From Pseudomonas laurentiana (GTDB lineage Bacteria; Pseudomonadota; Gammaproteobacteria; Pseudomonadales; Pseudomonadaceae), in the NCBI RefSeq assembly GCF_014648275.1, contig NZ_BMQU01000003.1, positions 297,612 through 361,611 on the forward strand: 64,000 nucleotides of DNA, read 5' to 3'. Position 1 is the first letter of the stretch. The number at the start of each line of letters is the position of its first letter. The translations under genes and the position numbers were made by a program. Shown in pieces: positions 54,491 through 62,628 of this stretch. Under the pieces are notes generated by a model. It saw nothing but the letters and a program-made list of their open reading frames with translations, ran no database searches and was not told the origin of the DNA.

Positions 54491-55381
54491 TTAGAACCAC
54501 ATACGTACGCCCATCACCAGGCGGGCCTCGCTGCGCTCTTCACCGTCTTCAAGGGCATAATCGGCGGTTTTGCCATAAGTGCGATTCCAGGTCACACCAA
54601 TATAAGGTGCAAACTCTCGGCGGACTTCATAGCGAAGCCTCAGGCCGACCTCGGTATTGGCCAAGCCGGAGCCTGTAGCCCGTTGCGGGTCGTTCTTGCC
54701 GTAGAGGTTCAGTTCAGCCGTAGGCTGCAGGATCAGGCGGTTGGTGAGCAATACGTCGTACTCACCTTCAAGGCGTGCGGCCGTTTGACCGTTCTCGCCC
54801 AGATAGGCGGTCGCCTTCGTTTCAAGGTCATACAGGGCCATGCCTTGTATACCCAGTGCTGCCCAGGTCTGCGGATCTCCCGGCTTGAAGTCCTGACGTA
54901 TACCGCTGACGACGTCCCACCAAGGGCCGATGGCATGCCCCCAAAGCGCCTGCAGCTCGGCCTTTTCAGTGACACCATTGGTGCGTTCACCTTCAGAGCG
55001 TACCCACAAACGGTTCAGGTCGGTGCCAATCCAGCCATTCACATCCCAGTTGAGTACAGCGCCATTGTCCGCGTCTTGCCATTCCAGTTTATCGATCAGC
55101 ACCTTTGAGTTGATCGCGCCATCATGCATCTCATGGCCACCAGAACTGTCAAAGACGGCCGCTCGGTCAGCGTCCGTGAGCGCCGGAATCGGTGTGCGGC
55201 TTTCCTGCGTCGGGCTCGGCGCCATGCCCTGCATCGGGGTGTAATCCATGTCCTGCATCTGGGAAGGGGCCATGCCTTGCATGGACTGTTCCTGCGCTTG
55301 CGCTACAGGGAAGTACAGCAGGCCCAGGCTGACAGCTACCAGGCTTGTGCGTACAGGTTTGATGCTTTTTTCGATGATCAT
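54491..55381 (-). CDS. copB: CopB outer-membrane copper resistance protein
   Basis: 296 residues with signal peptide (cleavage near VAQA/QEQ). A Met-rich N-terminal tail (repeats of MQGMAPS / MQDMDYTPM, about 33-60) is followed by a beta-barrel ending in MGVRMWF, a proper outer-membrane C-terminus. The barrel pattern [23 protein letters not shown] is typical of CopB. It binds copper at the outer membrane. The gap to copA is nine bases. Confidence 0.92.
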   Translation of the reverse strand: MIIEKSIKPVRTSLVAVSLGLLYFPVAQAQEQSMQGMAPSQMQDMDYTPMQGMAPSPTQESRTPIPALTDADRAAVFDSSGGHEMHDGAINSKVLIDKLEWQDADNGAVLNWDVNGWIGTDLNRLWVRSEGERTNGVTEKAELQALWGHAIGPWWDVVSGIRQDFKPGDPQTWAALGIQGMALYDLETKATAYLGENGQTAARLEGEYDVLLTNRLILQPTAELNLYGKNDPQRATGSGLANTEVGLRLRYEVRREFAPYIGVTWNRTYGKTADYALEDGEERSEARLVMGVRMWF

Positions 55382-55390
55382 GCCGTTCTC

Positions 55391-57199
55391 CTACTCATCT
55401 ACCCGTACTTCGCGGAACATGCCCATTTCCATGTGGTACATGAGATGGCAGTGATAGGCCCATCGACCCAGTGCATCGGCGGTGACGCGGTAACTGCGCT
55501 TGGTGCCCGGCGGCATGTCTATCGTATGTTTGCGAACCATGAAATTGCCATTTTCATCTTCCAGATCGCTCCACATGCCGTGCAGGTGTATCGGGTGCGT
55601 CATCATGGTGTCGTTGACCAGAACAATACGGATACGCTCCCCGTACTTGAGCCGAATCGGCCCAGCATCGGCGAACGGGATGCCGTCGAACGACCACGAG
55701 AATTTTTCCATGTGCCCGGTCAGGTGCAAGGTGATCGTACGGCTTGGCTCGCGGCCATCGGGGTCCTGGAAGGTGCTCTTCAGGTCAGCGTAGGTCAGCA
55801 CGCGTCGACCATTGTTCCTCAGGCCCATGCCGGGATCGCTGAGCTTGGGAGCCGGGGCCATGGTTTGCATGTCTACCAGCGGGTTGTCGGTTTCCGAGGC
55901 CGGATGGGTTTCCATGCCACTCATCGCGCTCATGTCATGCATGCTGTGGTCAGTCGTGGTGGCTGGCTGGCCAGGGTCCATGCTCTGCATGCCATCCATG
56001 GTTTGCATGCCGTCCATGCTCTGCATTGAGCCGTGGTCCATGTTGGTCATATCGCCAGGGTCCATGCTTGCGTGGTCCATCCCCCCCATGCCCATGTCGC
56101 TCATGCTGATCAGTGGGCGTGGGTCGAGCGGCGGCACGGGTGCGCTCAGCCCTTCACGTACCGCGAGCGTGCCTCGGGCAAAACCGGTGCGGTCCATCGA
56201 TTGGGCGAAGAGGGTATAGGCCTCCTGGGTCGGCTCAACGATCACGTCATACGTTTCGGCCACGGCGATACGCAACTCATCCACACTCACTGGCGTCACA
56301 TATTGGCCGTCTGCTGCGACAACGGTCATTTTCAGGCCTGGAATGCGCAAGTCGAAGTAGCTCATGGCCGAGCCGTTGATAATCCGCAGTCTTAACCGTT
56401 CACCCGGTTTGAACAGGCCGGTCCAGTTAGTGTCGGGAGCGTGCCCGTTGAGCAGGTAGGTGTAGGTGGCTGCACTGATGTCGGCAAGATCGGTGGGGTT
56501 CATCTTCATCTGTGCCCACATCTTTCGATCGGCCACAGTGGCAGCCCAGCCGTTCTTGCTGACATCATCAATGAAGTCACCGACGGTACGCTTGTGGTAG
56601 TTGTAGTAGTCAGACTGCTTCTTCAGCTTTTTCATGACCCGCGTCGGGTCTTCGTCAGTCCAGTCCGACAACATCACCACATAGTCCCGGTCGTAGCGGA
56701 ATGGTTCGGGCTCCTTCGCGTCAATGACCAGCGGTCCATAGACACCGACCTGCTCCTGAAAGCCGGAGTGGCTGTGGTACCAGTAAGTGCCGTTCTGTTT
56801 GACCTTGAAGTGGTACACATACACGCCACCCGGTTCGATTCCGTGGAAGCTCAGGCCAGGTACGCCGTCCATGTTCACCGGCAGGATGATTCCGTGCCAG
56901 TGAATCGAGGTGTTTTCCTTCAGGCGGTTCCTGACTCGCAGGGTGACCGTATCACCTTCGCGCCAGCGCAGTAGCGGCCCTGGCAGGCTGCCATTGATCG
57001 TCATGGCGGTACGTGGCGTACCCGTGAAGTTAACGCCCATTTCACCAATGGACAGGTCGAAGTCGTTGCCCGCCAGTACATTCGGCTGGCCAGGGCTGGT
57101 AATCGCCCATACCGGCGTGCGCCACAGGCCGAATCCTGCCAGCAATCCGCCTGCGGCCAGGGCTTTGACAAAGGTGCGTCTGGAGGTGTTGGAAGACAT
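55391..57199 (-). CDS. copA: CopA multicopper oxidase of the copper resistance operon
   Basis: 602 residues with a Tat signal (SRRTFVKALAAG). Four copper sites are visible: HWHG (100-103), HSHSG (142-146), HPIHLHG (535-541) and HCHLMYHMEMG (583-593). Between domains lies a Met-rich region (about 366-450) rich in MDGM, MQSM and SMD steps. It oxidises Cu(I) in the periplasm and binds excess copper. A MCP gene lies 151 bases upstream on the same strand; that gap must hold the copper-regulated promoter, but I see no clear CopR box. Confidence 0.95.
   Translation of the reverse strand: MSSNTSRRTFVKALAAGGLLAGFGLWRTPVWAITSPGQPNVLAGNDFDLSIGEMGVNFTGTPRTAMTINGSLPGPLLRWREGDTVTLRVRNRLKENTSIHWHGIILPVNMDGVPGLSFHGIEPGGVYVYHFKVKQNGTYWYHSHSGFQEQVGVYGPLVIDAKEPEPFRYDRDYVVMLSDWTDEDPTRVMKKLKKQSDYYNYHKRTVGDFIDDVSKNGWAATVADRKMWAQMKMNPTDLADISAATYTYLLNGHAPDTNWTGLFKPGERLRLRIINGSAMSYFDLRIPGLKMTVVAADGQYVTPVSVDELRIAVAETYDVIVEPTQEAYTLFAQSMDRTGFARGTLAVREGLSAPVPPLDPRPLISMSDMGMGGMDHASMDPGDMTNMDHGSMQSMDGMQTMDGMQSMDPGQPATTTDHSMHDMSAMSGMETHPASETDNPLVDMQTMAPAPKLSDPGMGLRNNGRRVLTYADLKSTFQDPDGREPSRTITLHLTGHMEKFSWSFDGIPFADAGPIRLKYGERIRIVLVNDTMMTHPIHLHGMWSDLEDENGNFMVRKHTIDMPPGTKRSYRVTADALGRWAYHCHLMYHMEMGMFREVRVDE
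55855..56104 (-). repeat. Met-rich short repeat region inside copA
   Basis: The copA bases for residues about 366-448 contain near-copies of a 12-base unit coding for Met-Asp-Gly-Met, Met-Gln-Ser/Thr-Met and similar steps, best seen at 55975-56035. The repeats likely expand or contract by slippage and set how much copper the protein binds. Confidence 0.7.
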
Positions 57200-57350
57200 G
57201 CCTGGATTGTCCCGTCAGTCAGAAACTCTCAGTGGGAGAGGCCTTGTTTGAATCGGGGCGGGCGACATTTTGCGAATGCCGGGCGCCATGGACCTAACGA
57301 TGCCACAGCGCAATCGGGCAGATGATTACATTTCAGTCAGGTTGGCTGAT

Positions 57351-58703
57351 TCAGGGCATGCTGCCCTTGGCGCCGTGATCGCTCTCAAGGATCTCGGAGA
57401 AACGACCGATCGCTTCGACCACATGCTTGGCACCGATATGAATCGCCTGCATGGCAGCACCTGCTTCCTCGGCGAGTGCCAGGCCTTGTTCGGCCTTGAG
57501 GGTGCTACCCTGCATGCTTTTGACCGCCTGCTGGGCAAGCGCCTGGCTGCGTGCCACGACCTCGCCGATTTCCACCGTGGAGGCGCTGGTGCGTGTTGCC
57601 AGGTTGCGTACTTCGTCGGCCACCACCGCAAAGCCGCGGCCTTGTTCACCTGCACGCGCCGCTTCGATGGCCGCATTGAGCGCCAGCAGGTTGGTCTGCT
57701 CGGCAATGCTGCGAATGGCGCCAACAATACTGCCAATTTCTTCGGACAACCGACTCAGCCCATTGATGTTGTCGGCGGCCTCGCGTAGCTCCTCGGCAAT
57801 GTCCTGTACACGGCTGACGGCCTGGGCCACCACGGCCGTGCCCTGACTGGCGTGCTCATTGGTTTCCCGCGAGGTCTCGAAGGCCAGCATCGCCGCCTGC
57901 GACTCGGATCGCCGCTGTTCGATTCTCTCGGTGATGTCGCTGGCCAGCTTCATGACCCCATACAGCTTGCCGTCTACGTCATACAGCGGGTTATAGGTCG
58001 CCTGCAGCCATATGTGCCGGCCTTGCCTGGCCACGCGCTGGAACAGCCCGGAGCGCGGTTCACCGCGGCACAAGCCGAGCCAGAATTCTTTATAGGCGGC
58101 GCCCTGTACTTCACTGGGCAGGCAGAAGGTGCTGTGGTGTTTGCCACGAATGTCTTCCAGGCGGTAACCCATGGTGTTCAGGAAATTCTGATTGGCATTG
58201 ACCACCTTGCCCTGCAAGTCAAACTCGATCACCGCCATTGAGCGATTCACTGCATCCATCACGCTGGCGTGCATCTGGTTGCGCAGCGTACGTTCAGTGA
58301 TGTCGGAAGCCACTTTGATGACTTTTTCGACCTGTCCATTGACGCCGCGAACCGGCAGGTAAGTCGCCTCCAGCCACACCGTCCTGCCGGTGCTCGACAG
58401 GCGCAGGAACTCGCCACTGACGGATTCGCCCTGTTGCAGGCGGCGCCAGAGCGTAGCGTACTGCGGGCTGTTGGCATGTTCGTTGGTGCAGAACAGGCGG
58501 TGGTGGCGACCCATGAGAGCACTCAGGGAGTAACCCATCACGGCGAGGAACAACGGGTTGGCATCTCGTATTTCACCGCTAGGGCTGAATTCGATGATTG
58601 CCATCGACTCGCGCAGGGCGTTGCGTTCCGCGTCGCGCTCGGCCAGGCGCTGCTGGCAGGCATCCAGGGCGTTTTTCAGGAGGGTGGATCTGCGTGTGAA
58701 CAT
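57351..58703 (-). CDS. Soluble chemoreceptor with two PAS domains (BdlA-like)
   Basis: 450 residues from the ATG at 58703. No membrane helix is seen. Two PAS domains (about 30-135 and 150-260, both with an ITER boundary) precede a methyl-accepting signalling tip with the conserved hairpin [32 protein letters not shown]. The layout matches the cytoplasmic biofilm-dispersion receptor BdlA (PAS-PAS-MCP); the PAS ligand may be haem, flavin or none. It lies upstream of copA on the same strand with a gap, so a copper link is not implied. A long perfect inverted repeat sits 75 bases upstream. Confidence 0.87.
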   Translation of the reverse strand: MFTRRSTLLKNALDACQQRLAERDAERNALRESMAIIEFSPSGEIRDANPLFLAVMGYSLSALMGRHHRLFCTNEHANSPQYATLWRRLQQGESVSGEFLRLSSTGRTVWLEATYLPVRGVNGQVEKVIKVASDITERTLRNQMHASVMDAVNRSMAVIEFDLQGKVVNANQNFLNTMGYRLEDIRGKHHSTFCLPSEVQGAAYKEFWLGLCRGEPRSGLFQRVARQGRHIWLQATYNPLYDVDGKLYGVMKLASDITERIEQRRSESQAAMLAFETSRETNEHASQGTAVVAQAVSRVQDIAEELREAADNINGLSRLSEEIGSIVGAIRSIAEQTNLLALNAAIEAARAGEQGRGFAVVADEVRNLATRTSASTVEIGEVVARSQALAQQAVKSMQGSTLKAEQGLALAEEAGAAMQAIHIGAKHVVEAIGRFSEILESDHGAKGSMP

Positions 58704-58777
58704 GCCGGGAGTTCCAGAGAGAAGCGTAGTGTGAGAGTCGCAGGAGGCAATTTGATACTGTCGTACCATTGTGCATC

Positions 58778-58815
58778 AAATACTTGTACATAAGTAATTT
58801 TATGTACAAGTATTT
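58778..58815. promoter_or_regulatory. Perfect 16-bp inverted repeat upstream of the chemoreceptor gene
   Basis: AAATACTTGTACATAA (58778-58793) and TTATGTACAAGTATTT (58800-58815) are exact complements around GTAATT. It lies 75 bases upstream of the chemoreceptor start. It could be a dimeric regulator site or a hairpin in the transcript. Nothing else in the window resembles it. Confidence 0.7.
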
Positions 58816-58881
58816 TGGGGTGAGGTGTTTGGCCTTCCAGGGCAATGGCACAGCGATTTACGCTTCTTCCATGGGCTAACC

Positions 58882-58898
58882 CAGGCGCTGAGCGCCTG
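58882..58898. other. Short perfect hairpin CAGGCGC-TGA-GCGCCTG
   Basis: Seven complementary bases flank a three-base loop. No gene ends here on either strand, so it is not an obvious terminator; it may be a small structure in the ThpR leader. The surrounding 230 bases (58816-59049) hold nothing else I recognise. Confidence 0.3.
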
Positions 58899-59049
58899 TT
58901 TCGTGGGGCAACTGCGTGGGAACTGACATTGCACCTGAAGCGTTTGCAGCCGTAAATTGAGCTTTAGGCGTAGGCTTGTCGTGGGCGTGGCGCTGCTTGG
59001 TGTTCCACGCGCTGAAGCTGCCGTCGTGCCTTTTCGAGCGGAGGCCTGT

Positions 59050-59595
59050 ATGCGTAATGAGTCCCGTGAGCCGGGTGAGCCTTTCAAGCGCCTGTTTTTC
59101 GCCTTGCCCTGCGCGCCGTCCCCGCGTCGAGCCATCGCTCAATGGCGCAGTGCGCTGGAACTGGGCATCGGGCGCCCGGTGCCTGCGGAAAAATTCCACC
59201 TCACGCTGATGTTCCTTGGGACGGTTGCCGTTACACAGGTACCCGTCATCTGCGCAGCAGCTGTGAATGTTGCTCAAGCAAGTCAGCGGGTAATCGTACC
59301 GTTGGACTGCCTGGATGTCTGGCGCCGAAGTCACGTGTTACTGCTCACGTCGACGCAGACGCCCCTGGTGCTGCGTCAATTGGTCTATGCCCTGCAGGAG
59401 GCCATGTTGCCACTGGGGTTCGTTGAGTTGCCCCGGGAGTTCCGTCCACACCTGACCCTGATGCGCGACTATCATGCAGACGTCCCCGAAAGCAGCACGC
59501 CGCCAGACTTTCGCTTGAGCGCCGACCACCTCATCTTGTTCGAGTCGCACAAAGGCCAGTATCGGTCCGTGGGGGAGTGGCGTTTGGGCGGTTAA
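59050..59595 (+). CDS. thpR: RNA 2',3'-cyclic phosphodiesterase (2H family)
   Basis: 181 residues from the ATG at 59050 behind GGAGG. The two HxT motifs are HLTLMFLG (His50, Thr52) and HLTLMRDY (His134, Thr136), the signature of 2H phosphoesterases. ThpR opens RNA 2',3'-cyclic phosphates to 2'-phosphates. It converges on the AraC gene with an eight-base gap. Confidence 0.92.
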   Translation: MRNESREPGEPFKRLFFALPCAPSPRRAIAQWRSALELGIGRPVPAEKFHLTLMFLGTVAVTQVPVICAAAVNVAQASQRVIVPLDCLDVWRRSHVLLLTSTQTPLVLRQLVYALQEAMLPLGFVELPREFRPHLTLMRDYHADVPESSTPPDFRLSADHLILFESHKGQYRSVGEWRLGG

Positions 59596-59602
59596 GTCAG
59601 GA

Positions 59603-60415
59603 TCAGGGCGCGGCCTTGGTGCCACCTCGCAGCCATTCTCCGGGTGATCTGCCGAACTGCTGGCCGAACGCTGCAATAAACGCCGACAACGACTCGTATC
59701 CGCAGGCCAGCGCCACATCGGTCACGCGTTCGCCACGCTTCAGCGCGGGTAGCGCACTCAGCATACGCAGACGCTGACGCCAGGCACGGAAGGTCAGGCC
59801 CGTTTCGCGCCGGAACACTCGGCTGAGGGTTTTCTCCGAGACACCCAGTTGCAGAGCCCAGTCCGCGAGCCCTGTCGTATCCTCGGGCTGCTCTTGCAAG
59901 CGCCGGCACAACCCCCCGAGGCGCTCATCACTGGGCAGTGGCAAACGCATGTCTTCCTCGGGCGCGACGGCGAGTTGGTCGAGCAACACCTGCACCAGAC
60001 GACCATCGGCACCGTATTGCTCGTAGTCCACCGGTAGGCCGCTGAAGGTGGAGATCAGCTCGCGCAGCAGCGGGTTGACGCTCAGTACGCGGCAGTCGGT
60101 TGAGCGCCTGCAGCTGGCTGTCTGGTCCACGTACAGGCTTCGAATGCAGGTGCCTGTCGTGCAGGTTACTCGATGCACGGTATTGGCGGGTATCCATACC
60201 GCGCGGTGTGGCGGTACGACGTAGAGCGCCTGTTCGGTACGCACCTCCAACACGCCACTGATGGCATGGGACAACTGCGCCCATGGGTGGCGGTGCGCGT
60301 AGCCGAGCGCAATGTTGGGCAATGCGTGTGCATGGCCATACACCGGGCGCGGCAGTTGCTTGAGCGCGGCGAGGCGTTGCGGGGGGTGTGTGGTGGGTTG
60401 TCCGTTTGGCGACAC
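59603..60415 (-). CDS. AraC-family regulator (NimR-like)
   Basis: 270 residues starting at GTG at 60415; no ATG is near and no clear ribosome site is seen, so the start is uncertain. A cupin sensor domain (about 30-130, AHRHPWAQLSHAISGVLEV) is followed by two helix-turn-helix units (LGVSEKTLSRVFRRETGLTF; VTDVALACGYESLSAFIAAFGQQFGRSPGEW). This matches the NimR-type regulators of efflux genes. Divergent from a BASS transporter gene, which is its probable target. Confidence 0.85.
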   Translation of the reverse strand: MSPNGQPTTHPPQRLAALKQLPRPVYGHAHALPNIALGYAHRHPWAQLSHAISGVLEVRTEQALYVVPPHRAVWIPANTVHRVTCTTGTCIRSLYVDQTASCRRSTDCRVLSVNPLLRELISTFSGLPVDYEQYGADGRLVQVLLDQLAVAPEEDMRLPLPSDERLGGLCRRLQEQPEDTTGLADWALQLGVSEKTLSRVFRRETGLTFRAWRQRLRMLSALPALKRGERVTDVALACGYESLSAFIAAFGQQFGRSPGEWLRGGTKAAP

Positions 60416-60507
60416 TGGCAGCGTTCTGGCGTTAGTCGGAATGGGCCACAGACCGTATCGTCTCGCCCGGCAAGCTACAAGCCTAACCTCATTCGCCAGG
60501 AAGTCCG

Positions 60508-61473
60508 ATGAAGTCGTTACGTGTGCTGTTCGATAATTTCACCCTTGCGCTGCTCGCGGTCGTCCTCGTCGCCACGCTATTGCCGTGTGAGGGGCTGGCT
60601 GCGTCGGTGTTTGCGGGTTTGACCCACCTGGCTATCGCCCTGCTGTTCTTTCTGCACGGGGCCAAGCTTTCCCGCACGGCGGTCGTTGCCGGGGCGGGGC
60701 ACTGGCGTCTGCACCTGCTGGTGTTTGGTTGCACCTTCTTGATGTTCCCGTTGCTGGGGTTGGCGCTCAAACCGCTGTTTCTGCCGCTGGTAGGCGATGA
60801 GCTGTACCTTGGCGTGCTGTACCTGTGTGCCTTGCCGGCGACGGTACAGTCGGCCATCGCCTTTACCGCTCTGGCGCGGGGCAATATTCCGGCGGCTATC
60901 TGCAGCGCGGCCGCGTCGAGCCTGCTGGGTATTGTACTGACGCCTGTGCTGGTGATGCTGTTGATGGGGGTGGAGGGTGAGGGGGCCTCCAACCTTGATG
61001 CGCTGTTGAAGATTGTTCTGCAACTGCTGGTGCCCTTTGTGGCGGGGCAACTGGCCCGACGCTGGATTGGCGCCTGGGTCATGCGTAACGCTACCTGGTT
61101 GAAAACCGTGGACCAAGGTTCAATCTTGCTGGTGGTCTATACCGCCTTCAGCGATGCGGTAATCAGCGGGCTCTGGCAATCCGTCGCGCTCCCACGACTG
61201 TTGGGCCTGACGGTGGCGTGTTGCGTACTGCTGGCCGTGGTGCTGTGGTGTACCCAGGCATTGGGCCGTTGGCTGGGTTTCAGCCTGGAGGATCGCATCA
61301 CCATCCTCTTTGCGGGCTCAAAGAAAAGCATGGCCACCGGCGTGCCAATGGCCCAGGTGCTGTTTGCCGGGGGTGGCATTGGTGCGGTAATCCTGCCGCT
61401 GATGATCTTTCACCAGATCCAGTTGATGGTCTGCGCGGTCTTGGCGCAACGTTATGCGCGCCGCGCGGATTGA
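60508..61473 (+). CDS. BASS-family bile acid:sodium symporter-like transporter
   Basis: 321 residues with about ten helices; AGGAAG precedes the ATG. Landmarks: GLTHLAIALLFFLHGAKLS, ALPATVQSAIAFTALARGNIPAAICSAAASSLLGI and GSKKSMATGVPMA, of the SBF-like (PF13593, YfeH/Rch1) branch. Substrate unknown. The AraC gene is divergent across 92 bases. Confidence 0.9.
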   Translation: MKSLRVLFDNFTLALLAVVLVATLLPCEGLAASVFAGLTHLAIALLFFLHGAKLSRTAVVAGAGHWRLHLLVFGCTFLMFPLLGLALKPLFLPLVGDELYLGVLYLCALPATVQSAIAFTALARGNIPAAICSAAASSLLGIVLTPVLVMLLMGVEGEGASNLDALLKIVLQLLVPFVAGQLARRWIGAWVMRNATWLKTVDQGSILLVVYTAFSDAVISGLWQSVALPRLLGLTVACCVLLAVVLWCTQALGRWLGFSLEDRITILFAGSKKSMATGVPMAQVLFAGGGIGAVILPLMIFHQIQLMVCAVLAQRYARRAD

Positions 61474-61574
61474 TAATGGGGAGTCGTTGATTTCAGAACG
61501 GTCCTACAGCCGGTCTGCAGTCGGATCTGCTAGCGTCCAAGCTTTTCTGACGCTTGGCCCACAGGGATGCTGCC

Positions 61575-62579
61575 ATGTTCTACCTGCCCACTGTTCGCGT
61601 ACTTCTGCCCACCTGCGCACTGCTGTTACTGACCGCCTGTCAGGCCCAATCCCTGCCATTGCCCAAAAGCGAAAAACTCTCCGCCGAAAAAGTCGCGCAG
61701 ATTGCGACGACCATCGACCAGACCTACCCGAAGCTGTCCACCGACATACGCACCCAACTGCTCAACACCGTGGTGCAGTCACTGGACAATATGGTGTTTG
61801 TCGAAGGCGGCGAGTTTCAGATGGGGGACTTTGGCTGGAAGTGTGACTACGACCCCAGCACTATGTGTGAGTGGCCGTGCGGCGTTGAGCCCGAGCGGTT
61901 GTGCAATATCAGCATGGATGGGGATGATGACTTCGTTCATCCAGTTAAGTTGAGCAGTTACTATTTTTCGAAATTCCAGACCACGATACGCGATTTCGAT
62001 CTGTTTTTTATTGCTCAAGGCAAGCCGCTGTATGACGCAGAAGATCGTAAGCGCGAGGACATACAGTTCCTGTATAAACCCGATAACCCCGCGCCGTCCA
62101 AAAGCTGGGAGGAAGCTAAGGGTTACTGCAATTGGCTGGGCAAGCTGAGTGGTTACCCAGTAGATTTACCCAGCGAAGCACAGTGGGAATATGCCGCTCG
62201 CAACCGTGGCCAGTATGTTTTTTTTGCTACCGATAACGGTGGTTTGGACTATGGGCGAAATTTTCCCCACCCCGATGAAACGCGCACCTTTGCTGTAGAC
62301 CGTTTTGTACCCAACCCCTTGGGAATTCATAACCTTTCTGGTAACGCCGTTGACTGGGTTAATGACTGGTATGGTGCGGATTACTACTATCACTCCCCCG
62401 TAGAAAATCCAACCGGTCCAGAAACCGGAACACTCCGCGTGCACAGAGGCTCAACCTATGCCGAAGGGCCGCTAATTTCCGCGAGCACGGTTAGGCGCTG
62501 GGCTGATGAGCCAGTCAAAAGTGGATACTTTCCAGGGTTCGGCTTCCGCTGCGCCATACAGTCCGCACAGCCACTCTGA
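61575..62579 (+). CDS. SUMF1/FGE-type lipoprotein
   Basis: 334 residues from the ATG at 61575 behind AGGGA. The lipobox LTAC puts it in the envelope. The body from about residue 70 is a formylglycine-generating-enzyme-like fold: FVEGGEFQMGDFG, WEEAKGYCNWLGKLSGYPVDLPSEAQWEYAAR, NLSGNAVDWVNDW and C-terminal GFRCA. The typical catalytic Cys pair of true FGE is not evident, so it may be a non-enzymatic SUMF1 protein. Such genes often sit beside type VI secretion or toxin genes; here the neighbour is a large partial gene. Base use shifts to lower GC in the second half. Confidence 0.8.
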   Translation: MFYLPTVRVLLPTCALLLLTACQAQSLPLPKSEKLSAEKVAQIATTIDQTYPKLSTDIRTQLLNTVVQSLDNMVFVEGGEFQMGDFGWKCDYDPSTMCEWPCGVEPERLCNISMDGDDDFVHPVKLSSYYFSKFQTTIRDFDLFFIAQGKPLYDAEDRKREDIQFLYKPDNPAPSKSWEEAKGYCNWLGKLSGYPVDLPSEAQWEYAARNRGQYVFFATDNGGLDYGRNFPHPDETRTFAVDRFVPNPLGIHNLSGNAVDWVNDWYGADYYYHSPVENPTGPETGTLRVHRGSTYAEGPLISASTVRRWADEPVKSGYFPGFGFRCAIQSAQPL

Positions 62580-62628
62580 GTAAGGAGCAGGCAAAGGCGT
62601 AATCATCCGCCCTTGTCAATTTCAGCAT

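Noticed and set aside
57200-57350. Possible CopR box in front of copA (around ATTACATTTCAG, 57325-57336)
   Set aside because: The match to known cop boxes is too weak and not symmetric.
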